Both the position numbers and the translations under genes were made by a program. Below, piece by piece: positions 51,874 to 59,692 of a stretch of DNA of 64,000 bases. The notes under the pieces are model-generated. The model saw only the letters and a list, made by a program, of their open reading frames with translations. It was not told the DNA's origin and made no database searches. Numbering within the stretch: position 1 is the first letter of the stretch; each line of letters begins with the position of its first letter. The DNA lies in assembly GCA_027214345.1 (NCBI GenBank), contig JAPWHR010000012.1, positions 62,001-126,000 on the forward strand, in the 5' to 3' direction. This DNA is from Comamonadaceae bacterium G21597-S1 (lineage in GTDB: Bacteria; Pseudomonadota; Gammaproteobacteria; Burkholderiales; Burkholderiaceae_C).

Positions 51874-52665
51874 ATGAAGCGAATTCTGGTTTTTGTGCTG
51901 GCTGCCGCCATGGCACTGTGCGCGTCGTTTTCTGCCAGTGCGGGTGCCACGCTCGATCGCGTGCTGAAGGAGAAGAAACTGGTCGTTGGCGTGGCGCCGT
52001 GGAACCGATTCGTCGCCATGAACCCGCAGACGAACAAGTACGAGGGTTACATTGCCGACGACATCCTGAACCTCGAGGCCCTGACCGGCATCAAGGTCGA
52101 GATCGTCAACACGACCTGGGGCGGACTGATCGCCGGCCTGCAGGCCGGCAAGTGGGATGTCATCATGACCGGTCTGGGCGCCACGCCCGAGCGCTCCACG
52201 GCTGTCGCCTTCAGCGAACCCTATGGTTACATATCGATCACGGCCATGACGCGTGCCGACAACGCGGCCAAGACCATGGCCGACCTGGACAAACCCAACA
52301 ACGTGATCTCGACCGTGGGCGGCACGTCGGCGGCGAAGTACAGCCAGAAGGCCTTCAAGCAGGCCAAGGTGGTTGCCTTCGGCGACACCACGGCGGCGGT
52401 ACTGGAGGTCATGCAGGGCCGTGCCGTTGCCTACATGGGTGACAGCGTGTCGAATGCGCTGCGTGCGAAGGAGCGTCCGAAGGAGATCAAGAACATCGTG
52501 CTGGCCAAGACTGAATGGAACAGCCTGAACCACGCCGTGCGTTACGACGACCTCGATCTGCTGGTGTTCATCGACACCTATATCCGTACCATGAAGCTGC
52601 GCGGCTGGTACGAGGAGCTGGCCGAGAAGTGGGGCCTGCCGCCGGAACTCGCAACCGGTCCGTGA
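51874..52665 (+). CDS. amino-acid type ABC transporter substrate-binding protein
   Basis: A 263-residue periplasmic protein: signal peptide to about residue 23 (ASA), then the SBP family-3 fold (LKEKKLVVGVAPWNRFVAMN, YEGYIADDILNLEALTGIKVEIV, GKWDVIMTGLGATPERSTAVAFSEPY). It captures a small polar or amino-acid-like solute. An AGGAG site precedes the ATG. Permease and ATPase genes follow at once, giving a full importer. Confidence 0.9.
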   Translation: MKRILVFVLAAAMALCASFSASAGATLDRVLKEKKLVVGVAPWNRFVAMNPQTNKYEGYIADDILNLEALTGIKVEIVNTTWGGLIAGLQAGKWDVIMTGLGATPERSTAVAFSEPYGYISITAMTRADNAAKTMADLDKPNNVISTVGGTSAAKYSQKAFKQAKVVAFGDTTAAVLEVMQGRAVAYMGDSVSNALRAKERPKEIKNIVLAKTEWNSLNHAVRYDDLDLLVFIDTYIRTMKLRGWYEELAEKWGLPPELATGP

Positions 52666-52679
52666 ACGACGCGCGCTGA

Positions 52680-53348
52680 ATGAACTACACATTTCAATTC
52701 GGGGTCCTGTGGGACTACGGCCCCTACCTGGCCTGGGGCCTGTGGCATGCCTGGTGGGTCAGCTTTCCCAGCATTGTCCTGACGACGCTGCTGGGGCTGG
52801 TTCTCGCGGCGATGAGCCTGTCGCGGTTCCGGGCGGCGCGCACCGTCGCTGTCATCTTCGTGGACTTCTTCCGCACGCTACCGGTGGTGGTGTTGCTGAT
52901 CTGGATCCACTACGTGCTGCCGATCCTCACCGGCTTGAATTTCTCGGCGACAACCAGTTCCATCGTCGCGCTCTCGCTCAATGGCGCTGCGCTGGCGTGC
53001 GAGGCCTATCGGGGCGGCCTGTCGGCAATTCCGCTGACGCAGACGCAGGCGGCCCAGTCGCTGGGCTTCTCGCGTTGGCAGATCCTGCGCTACGTGACGC
53101 TGCCGCAGGCCTTCTTTGCCACCTTGCCGTCGCTGACCAACGTGCAGATCACGGTGATCAAGAACGTCACCGTGACGGTGCTGATCTCGGTGCCCGAGGT
53201 CATGTTCCGGGCCCAGGAGTTGACGGTGCAGTACTTCCGCCCGCTGGAACTCTACACGGGCGCGGCACTGCTGTATGTTGCGTTGATCTGGGGATACACG
53301 ATGTTGATGCGCAGCCTGGAGCGACTGCAGAAATGGCAACCGATATGA
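52680..53348 (+). CDS. amino-acid ABC transporter permease
   Basis: A 222-residue protein with five transmembrane helices and the His/Glu/Gln permease motif EAYRGGLSAIPLTQTQAAQSLGFSRWQILRYVTLPQA, which holds the ATPase-docking EAA loop. Only one permease gene exists, so it should homodimerise. Stop overlaps the ATPase start as ATGA. Confidence 0.92.
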   Translation: MNYTFQFGVLWDYGPYLAWGLWHAWWVSFPSIVLTTLLGLVLAAMSLSRFRAARTVAVIFVDFFRTLPVVVLLIWIHYVLPILTGLNFSATTSSIVALSLNGAALACEAYRGGLSAIPLTQTQAAQSLGFSRWQILRYVTLPQAFFATLPSLTNVQITVIKNVTVTVLISVPEVMFRAQELTVQYFRPLELYTGAALLYVALIWGYTMLMRSLERLQKWQPI

Positions 53349-54091
53349 AGGGCGCCGCGGTGCGCATCAGCGATGTGCGCAAGTCGTACGGGCAGAACGA
53401 GGTACTGGCCGGCGTGTCGATCGACGTCGCTGCCGGCGAGGTACTGGTCATCTGCGGCCCCAGCGGCTGCGGCAAGAGCACGCTGCTGCGTTGCATCAAC
53501 GGCCTGGAGACGATCCAGGGCGGCAGCATCTCGGTCGATGGCGTGACGGTGGACCACGGCAATCCGGACGCGCTCAAGCGGGTGCGCCAGATGGCCGGCA
53601 TGGTGTTCCAGAACTTCAACCTGTTCCCGCACATGTCGGTGCTCGAGAACATCGCGATTGCGCCGGTCAAGGTCATGGGGGTTTCGCCGCAGCTTGCGCG
53701 CCAGGAGGCGCAGGCGCTGTTGGCCAGCGTCGGCATGTCGGAGAAGGCGTCGGTGTTTCCGTACCAGTTGTCGGGGGGCCAGCGTCAGCGTGTCGCGATT
53801 GCCCGCGCGCTGGCGATGAAGCCCAGCGTGATGCTGTTCGACGAACCGACCTCGGCACTGGATCCGGAGATGCGCGAGGAAGTGCTCAGTGTCATTCGCG
53901 GCGTTCACGCTGAACGGAACATGACAATGATTGTCGTGACCCACGAGATCGGATTCGCCAAGTCGGTCGCCAGCCAGGCGATCCTGATGGAGGCCGGCCA
54001 GATCGTCGAGCAAGCCCCGGCCAAGCAATTTTTCGACAACCCGCAGTCCGAGCGCGCACGGCGTTTCGTACTGGCCATCAAGAACGATTGA
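53345..54091 (+). CDS. amino-acid ABC transporter ATP-binding protein
   Basis: A protein of 248 residues with Walker A GPSGCGKST, Q-loop VFQNFNLFPHMSVLENI, signature LSGGQRQRVAIARAL, Walker B FDEPTSALDPEM and switch His in VTHEIGFAKSVA. GlnQ-type. ATGA overlap at 53345 picks the start; ATG at 53333 is an alternative. Confidence 0.93.
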   Translation: MKGAAVRISDVRKSYGQNEVLAGVSIDVAAGEVLVICGPSGCGKSTLLRCINGLETIQGGSISVDGVTVDHGNPDALKRVRQMAGMVFQNFNLFPHMSVLENIAIAPVKVMGVSPQLARQEAQALLASVGMSEKASVFPYQLSGGQRQRVAIARALAMKPSVMLFDEPTSALDPEMREEVLSVIRGVHAERNMTMIVVTHEIGFAKSVASQAILMEAGQIVEQAPAKQFFDNPQSERARRFVLAIKND

Positions 54092-54167
54092 CCGCCAGGC
54101 GGCGGCGGAGCATCGGTCGAACCGGCCCGGCTCGCAGCTATCGGCAATCACAGACATCAACCAAGCC

Positions 54168-55715
54168 ATGACGGAACCATCACCCACCCCGACTTCCAAC
54201 CTGGCGGACGACGTCGCCCGCATCCTGCAGGCATGTTCGGTCGACCCCGCACACTACACCACGGGCGCGCGCACGGTGCGCTCGCCCATTCTGGGGCAGA
54301 CGATCGCACGCGTATCCGATGCGACACCGGAACAGGCGCAGGCTGCCGTCGCGCAGGCCCATGCGGCGTTTCTCGCCTGGCGCGAGGTTCCTGCGCCGCG
54401 CCGCGGCGAGTTGGTCCGCTTGTTGAGCGACGAGCTGCGCGCGGCCAAGGAGGATCTTGGCCGCCTGGTCTCGATCGAGGCCGGGAAGATCCTCTCCGAA
54501 GGATTGGGCGAGGTCCAGGAAATGATCGACATATGCGACTTCGCGGTCGGTCTGTCGCGCCAGCTCTATGGCCTGACGATGGGCAGCGAGCGCCCTGATC
54601 ACCGGCTGATGGAGCAATGGCATCCTGCCGGTGTCGTCGGTGTCATCTCGGCGTTCAATTTTCCTGTCGCGGTCTGGAGCTGGAATGCGGCACTGGCCCT
54701 GGTGTGCGGCAATGCCGTGGTCTGGAAACCCTCCGAGAAGACCCCGCTGACCGCGCTGGCGGTGACGGGTCTCATCCATCGGGTGATCCGCAGGTTCGAT
54801 GGTGCGCCCGACGGCCTGGTGCGCCTGATCATCGGTGCCCGGTCCACCGGCGAAATGCTGGCCGCACATCCGTTGGTTCCGGTGGTTTCGGCCACCGGCT
54901 CGACCGCAATGGGCCGAGCCGTTGCCCAGACTGTGGCGGCGCGGTTCGGCCGCGCCATCCTGGAACTGGGAGGCAACAACGCGACCATCGTTTGCGCCAG
55001 CGCCGATCTCGACATGGCTTTGCAGGCGGTCGCCTTCGGCGCCATCGGCACGGCGGGGCAACGTTGCACCACGTTGCGCCGGCTCTTCGTGCATGCCGAC
55101 GTGTACGACCGCTTGTTGCCGCGGCTGCAATCGGTCTATCGCGCGGTGAAGGTCGGGAATCCGTTGCAAGCGGACGTGCTGGTTGGCCCCCTGATCGATG
55201 GGGCGGCGTTCGACCAGATGCAGCGTGCGCTCGTGCAGGCGCGGACGGATGGTGGCCAGGTCGTGGGCGGCGAACGAATGGTCGACCCGGCGCTGGCCGA
55301 CGGTTTCTATGTGCGCCCTGCACTGGTCGAAATGCCTCGGCAGACGGAGGCGATGCACAGCGAAACATTCGCCCCCATTTTGTATGTCATGCGCTACGAC
55401 ACGCTGGACGAGGCCGTGAGGCTGCACAACGCGGTGCCGCAAGGTCTTTCGTCGTCGATATTCACGACGGACCTGCGGGAATCGGAGCGATTCCTGTCGG
55501 CCACCGGCTCGGATTGCGGGATTGCGAACGTCAACATGGGGCCGTCGGGCGCCGAGATCGGCGGTGCGTTCGGTGGCGAGAAGGAAACCGGTGGCGGCCG
55601 GGAAAGTGGCTCCGATGCCTGGAAGTCTTACATGCGACGCATGACCAGCGCCGTGAACTACGGACGCAGCATGCCGCTGGCACAAGGCGTTCGATTCGAC
55701 GTGCAGGCTCACTGA
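54168..55715 (+). CDS. aldehyde dehydrogenase, ALDH7 (antiquitin/AmaB-like)
   Basis: A 515-residue NAD-dependent dehydrogenase with catalytic Cys300 in GTAGQRCTTLRR, general base Glu266 in LELGGNN, and NAD-site GVVGVISAFNFPVAVWSWNAALAL, VWKPSEKTPLTALAV. The overall pattern and the C-terminal GGAFGGEKETGGGRESGSDAWK match ALDH7, whose members oxidise alpha-aminoadipic semialdehyde/piperideine-6-carboxylate. As the last gene of the IclR cassette it would oxidise the aldehyde made by the ThDP enzyme (inference). Confidence 0.9.
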   Translation: MTEPSPTPTSNLADDVARILQACSVDPAHYTTGARTVRSPILGQTIARVSDATPEQAQAAVAQAHAAFLAWREVPAPRRGELVRLLSDELRAAKEDLGRLVSIEAGKILSEGLGEVQEMIDICDFAVGLSRQLYGLTMGSERPDHRLMEQWHPAGVVGVISAFNFPVAVWSWNAALALVCGNAVVWKPSEKTPLTALAVTGLIHRVIRRFDGAPDGLVRLIIGARSTGEMLAAHPLVPVVSATGSTAMGRAVAQTVAARFGRAILELGGNNATIVCASADLDMALQAVAFGAIGTAGQRCTTLRRLFVHADVYDRLLPRLQSVYRAVKVGNPLQADVLVGPLIDGAAFDQMQRALVQARTDGGQVVGGERMVDPALADGFYVRPALVEMPRQTEAMHSETFAPILYVMRYDTLDEAVRLHNAVPQGLSSSIFTTDLRESERFLSATGSDCGIANVNMGPSGAEIGGAFGGEKETGGGRESGSDAWKSYMRRMTSAVNYGRSMPLAQGVRFDVQAH

Positions 55716-55845
55716 GGAACACGGCGTAGCGGGCGCCGCGCGTCCATGGGTGTCGGCGGCCGATGCCGCCTGCCGGCCGGTATGCGCCCAGACCGGAACA
55801 TCGCGCGCTTCCCGAGCCGGCGCGGCGGCGGACCCGCCGAACGGC

Positions 55846-56643
55846 TTAACCCGCCACCGACACCTGCGCCAGCCCGGCGTCGATGATCAGGTTCTGGCCG
55901 GTCATGCCGTCGCTGTCGTCGCTGGCCAGGAACAGAGTCGAACGCGCCACGTGGCGGGAGTCGAGCCGGAACTTCAGGCACTGCAGGTCGATGAACTTCT
56001 GGTCTTCCGCGGCGTTGCGCCAGAGCTGGGTCTGGCGTTCGGTGACGATGGCGCCGGGCACCAGGGCGTTGACGCGAATGCGGTCGCCGCCGAGTTCGCG
56101 CGCCAGTGTGCGCGTCATGCCGGAGATGGCGGCCTTGGACGCCGTGTAGCCGATCAGGTTGGGCCGCCCGCGCATCCAGCTGATCGAGCCCATGTTGATG
56201 ATGCTGCCGCCCAGGGCGGCGGACCGCAGCTGCCGCGCCACGCTTTGCGTCGCGAACACCTGGTGGCGCAGGTTGATGGCCAGGCAGTTGTCCCAGTATT
56301 CGGGGGTGAGTTCGTCGAGCGCGTGGCGGTCGTCGCGACCGGCATTGTTGACCAGCACCTGGATCGGCCCCCACCGCTGCGCCACCCGATCGAGCAGGGC
56401 CTGCAGCGCGGCGATGTCGCGCACGTCACAGGCTTCGTACAGGAATTCGCCGGCGCCGTCGCCACGCAATTCGTCCAGCAGGGCGTCGCCGCCATCGGAC
56501 CGGGTGCCGCAGAACGCGACGCGGCTGCCTTGGGCGGCAAAGGCCCGCACCAGTTCGGCGCCGATGCCGGACGAGCCGCCGGAGATGAAGACGGTGCGCC
56601 CGCGCAACGACGCATAACGCGTGTAGGTGCTGGAGGTTTCCAT
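55846..56643 (-). CDS. SDR family oxidoreductase
   Basis: A protein of 265 residues with a classical SDR core: coenzyme motif SGGSSGIG (21-28), NNAG (99-102), catalytic Ser153, Tyr166 and Lys170 (YTASK). Likely NAD(P)-dependent polyol/aldose or 3-oxo acid dehydrogenase. Given the dehydratase and aldolase upstream in the same direction, an aldose-1-dehydrogenase role in non-phosphorylative sugar oxidation is plausible (inference). Begins 5 nt after the Gfo/Idh stop, so both are co-transcribed. Confidence 0.9.
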   Translation of the reverse strand: METSSTYTRYASLRGRTVFISGGSSGIGAELVRAFAAQGSRVAFCGTRSDGGDALLDELRGDGAGEFLYEACDVRDIAALQALLDRVAQRWGPIQVLVNNAGRDDRHALDELTPEYWDNCLAINLRHQVFATQSVARQLRSAALGGSIINMGSISWMRGRPNLIGYTASKAAISGMTRTLARELGGDRIRVNALVPGAIVTERQTQLWRNAAEDQKFIDLQCLKFRLDSRHVARSTLFLASDDSDGMTGQNLIIDAGLAQVSVAG

Positions 56644-56648
56644 GGTGT

Positions 56649-57764
56649 TCACCAACCCTTCGGCAAGATGTCGGACATGGCCACGATGCGCCGTTCGTCG
56701 ATGCTGCGGTGCGCGGCGATGCCGGTGGCCACGGCGCGCAGGCCCTCGGCCAGCGGGATGTCGGGCTGCCGGCCCTGGCGCACGGCATCGGCGAACTTCA
56801 CGTGTTCGACATAGGAGGCGCCGAAATGGTTGCCCATGTATTTGATGCCGGTATCCCATACGCGGCGCACCGATACGCCCTTGCCGCTGCTCGCGGTCTG
56901 TCCCCAGACCTCGCGCCTGCCCCAGTCGTCACGCCGGCCGTAGCGCAGCGTCATCGAGGGCAGCAGCGACTCGAGTTTGCCTTCGTCGCCGACCACGGTG
57001 ATGTGTTCGTTGTCGACCGAGTTTTCGGCAAACATGCACAGGTCCAGCATGGCGCGCGCGCCGCTGGGGTATTCGACGATCACGTAGGCACTGTCGAGGA
57101 TGTCGGGCGTGCGCCCGCCGTAGGACTCGTCCAGGTGGTTGACGCGTTGCCCACCCGATGCGAACACCGCAACGGGTTGCTCCTGCAGGATCAGGTCCAT
57201 CAGGTTGAAGTAGTGGCAGGTCTTTTCGACCAGGGTGCCGCCGGTGTTCGCATTGAAGCGGTTCCAGTCGCCGACCTTGGGATAAAACGGCTCGCGGTGT
57301 TCGCGGATCGCGACCTGGTGCACCGTGCCGACGGCGCCGGCGTGGGTCATGCGGATCATCTCGGTGACCGGCGGCATGTAGCGGTATTCATGCGCGACCC
57401 AGACGATCTTCGCGCGGCCCCTGGCCGCCTCCACCAGCTGCAGGCAGTCGTCGATGGTGGTGCACAGCGGCTTCTCGACCAGGATGTGGGCGTCGGCCGC
57501 CAGCGCGTCCATCAGCACCGCGCGGTGGGTGTGGTTGGGTGTGGCGATCACCAGCGCGTCGCAGATATCGGCGGCGATCAGGTCCTGGTGGTTGTCGAAC
57601 AGTTGCGCCGGCGCGCTCAGCAGCGCCTGGCCGGCCTCGCGGCTGGCCGCGTGGTCATCGGCGATCGCGGTGACCGAGCAGCCGTCGATCATCTTGATGT
57701 TTTCGATGTGTTCGCGGCCCATGCTGCCGCAGCCGATGATGCCGTAACGGATTGCTTGCGCCAT
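56649..57764 (-). CDS. Gfo/Idh/MocA family oxidoreductase
   Basis: A protein of 371 residues with the N-terminal Rossmann motif YGIIGCGSMGREHIENI, the EKPL signature (VEKPLCTTIDD, Lys as catalytic residue) and the C-terminal beta-sheet domain (GGTLVEKTCHYFNLMDLI). Family members oxidise sugars or inositols with NAD(P). The ATG at 57764 gives the family N-terminus. It is separated from the Bug gene by a terminator, so it may have its own promoter. Confidence 0.9.
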   Translation of the reverse strand: MAQAIRYGIIGCGSMGREHIENIKMIDGCSVTAIADDHAASREAGQALLSAPAQLFDNHQDLIAADICDALVIATPNHTHRAVLMDALAADAHILVEKPLCTTIDDCLQLVEAARGRAKIVWVAHEYRYMPPVTEMIRMTHAGAVGTVHQVAIREHREPFYPKVGDWNRFNANTGGTLVEKTCHYFNLMDLILQEQPVAVFASGGQRVNHLDESYGGRTPDILDSAYVIVEYPSGARAMLDLCMFAENSVDNEHITVVGDEGKLESLLPSMTLRYGRRDDWGRREVWGQTASSGKGVSVRRVWDTGIKYMGNHFGASYVEHVKFADAVRQGRQPDIPLAEGLRAVATGIAAHRSIDERRIVAMSDILPKGW

Positions 57765-57810
57765 GACGGGGATCCTGTAGATAGAGTGGCATTGTCGTTG
57801 CACTGACGCG

Positions 57811-57844
57811 AAAACGCCCGCCCGGACAAGCCTGCGGGCGGGCG
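57811..57844 (-). terminator. intrinsic terminator after the Bug receptor gene
   Basis: On the minus strand CGCCCGCCCG pairs with CGGGCGGGCG (10-bp stem) and is followed by TTTT. It should end most transcripts from the dehydratase–aldolase–Bug genes before the Gfo/Idh gene. Confidence 0.7.
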
Positions 57845-57866
57845 AATCGATGGCCCGGGGCCGGGT

Positions 57867-58871
57867 TCAGTCCAGCGTCGCGCCGGATGCCTTGATCACC
57901 GGGACCCAGCGGTTGATCTCGGCGGTGTGGAAGGCGGTGAACTCTTCCGGGCCTTTCTCCATGATGGCGCTGCCGTTGGCGGCGAACTTCTGGCGTACAT
58001 CCGGCTTGGCCAGTGTCTCGCCGATCGCCTTCGAGATGCGCGCGACCACGTCCTTGGGCATGCCGGCCGGGCCGACGATGCCTTGCCAGCCCGAGGTTTC
58101 CAGGCCGGGATACCCGGCCTCCTTGGCGGTCGGCACGTTGGGCAGGCTGGCGATGCGCTGGGCGTCGGTCACGTACAGCGCCTTGAGCCGGCCGCTCTGG
58201 ATGTGCTGCAGCAACACCGTGGACACGTCGACCAGCAGGTTGGTCTGGCCGCCGATCAGGTCCTGCACCGCCGGCGAAGAGCCCTTGTACGGCACATGGA
58301 CCAGCTTGGTGCCGGCGATCTGGTTGAGCATTTCGCCGTTGAGGTGGGTAATGGAGCCGGCGCCGCCGGAGGCGAAATTGGCCTTGGCCGGATTCGCCTT
58401 GGCCCAGGCGACGAATTCGGCCAGCGTATTGGCCGGATGGTTCGCCGGCACGGCGGCGATGAAACCCGAACCCGAGGTCTGGTGGATGTAGGTGAAGTCC
58501 TTCTGCGGATCGTACGGCTTCTTCGACACCATGTTGGGCACCAGCACGAACGGGCCGATGTTGGCGACCAGGATGGTGTAACCGTCGGCGGGCGTGCGCG
58601 TCAGCTCGCCGGCCGCCAGCACGCCGCCGGCGCCGGGCTTGTATTCGACGATGACCTGCTGCCCCAGCGCCTCCTGCAGGCCGGGCTGCAGGTTGCGCGC
58701 CACCGCGTCGATGCCGCCGCCGGGCGGGAAACCGACGACGAGCTTGATCGGCTTGCTGGGCCAGGCCTGCGCCTGCGCCTGCCCGACCAGGCCGGTGAGC
58801 GCCAGCGCGGCGGCCGAGGCGATCAATACCGTACGACGGCGCGCGGCGGCGAGGGGGTGTGTGGGATGCAT
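57867..58871 (-). CDS. tripartite tricarboxylate transporter substrate-binding protein (Bug family)
   Basis: A 334-residue periplasmic receptor with a signal peptide (RRRTVLIASAAALALTGLVG, AQA cleavage) and the Bug fold: WPSKPIKLVVGFPPGGGIDAVARNL, EYKPGAGGVLAAGEL, ASGGAGSITHLNGEML, HVPYKGSSPAVQDLIGGQ, PNVPTAKEAGYPGLE. Bug receptors bind carboxylates and sugar acids for TctAB-type carriers. No TctA or TctB gene is here, so it is an orphan receptor, a frequent situation in Bordetella-like genomes. 10 nt downstream of the aldolase gene. Confidence 0.93.
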   Translation of the reverse strand: MHPTHPLAAARRRTVLIASAAALALTGLVGQAQAQAWPSKPIKLVVGFPPGGGIDAVARNLQPGLQEALGQQVIVEYKPGAGGVLAAGELTRTPADGYTILVANIGPFVLVPNMVSKKPYDPQKDFTYIHQTSGSGFIAAVPANHPANTLAEFVAWAKANPAKANFASGGAGSITHLNGEMLNQIAGTKLVHVPYKGSSPAVQDLIGGQTNLLVDVSTVLLQHIQSGRLKALYVTDAQRIASLPNVPTAKEAGYPGLETSGWQGIVGPAGMPKDVVARISKAIGETLAKPDVRQKFAANGSAIMEKGPEEFTAFHTAEINRWVPVIKASGATLD

Positions 58872-58881
58872 GGTCTTCCTT

Positions 58882-59679
58882 TCAGTATCCGGTGGTGTTG
58901 ACGTGAACCTGCTGCGAACGGATGGCGGACAACACGGCTGCGCACTGGCGCATCATCAGCCCGAGGTCGGACGCGCAGCCGATGTAGTCGATGCCGATGC
59001 CCCGGTAGACGGCGACGGCTTCGGCCGTGCCGGCGACGCTGCCCACCGGCTTGCCGGCCGCGTGGATACGCTCCACGGCCCGGGCCATGGCCGCGACCAC
59101 ATCGGCGTGCATCGGATTGCCGACATGGCCCATCGCGCCGCTGAGGTCGCCCGGGCCGAGGAAGACGGAGTCGACACCATCGACGCCGGCGATCGCGTCG
59201 ACCTGGGTCAGTGCCTCGGGAGTTTCGATCTGCACCACGACGCTGATCGCGTCGTTGGCGACCTTGAAATAGTCCGGCTGGGTCCCGAATCGCGATCCGC
59301 GACTCATCGCGGCCATGCCGCGCACGCCTTGCGGCGCATATTTGCAGGCGGCCACGGCCTTGCGCGCTTCGTCGGCGTTCTGTACGAACGGGAACATCAC
59401 GGTCTGGGCGCCGGCGTCGAGCACGCGCTTGACCATCACGGTGTCGTTCCATGGCACCCGGGTGATCGGCAGCATCGGCGTGCCGGCAATGGCCTGCAAC
59501 ATGCGCACCAGGTTGTCCAGGTCCAGCGGCGTGTGTTCCATGTCGACGACGGCCCAGTCGAAACCGACACATCCGAGCGCCTCGGCCATCAACGGGGAGG
59601 CGGCCATCGCGAAAGTCCCCACCGGGTATCCGGCAGGCAGGTCCTTGCGGGCGAGCAGGGTCTTGAAGGGATTGTTCAT
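58882..59679 (-). CDS. HpcH/HpaI aldolase family protein
   Basis: A protein of 265 residues. The TIM-barrel class II pyruvate aldolase motifs are FDWAVVDMEHTPLD, VMFPFVQNADEARKAV, QIETPEAL (metal Glu) and SVFLGPGDLSGAMG (metal Asp). It cleaves 2-oxo-3-deoxy (or 4-hydroxy-2-oxo) acids to pyruvate plus an aldehyde. It follows the dehydratase by 13 nt, making the last two steps of a sugar-acid pathway: dehydration then retro-aldol. Confidence 0.92.
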   Translation of the reverse strand: MNNPFKTLLARKDLPAGYPVGTFAMAASPLMAEALGCVGFDWAVVDMEHTPLDLDNLVRMLQAIAGTPMLPITRVPWNDTVMVKRVLDAGAQTVMFPFVQNADEARKAVAACKYAPQGVRGMAAMSRGSRFGTQPDYFKVANDAISVVVQIETPEALTQVDAIAGVDGVDSVFLGPGDLSGAMGHVGNPMHADVVAAMARAVERIHAAGKPVGSVAGTAEAVAVYRGIGIDYIGCASDLGLMMRQCAAVLSAIRSQQVHVNTTGY

Positions 59680-59692
59680 GGGAATCGGTGGT

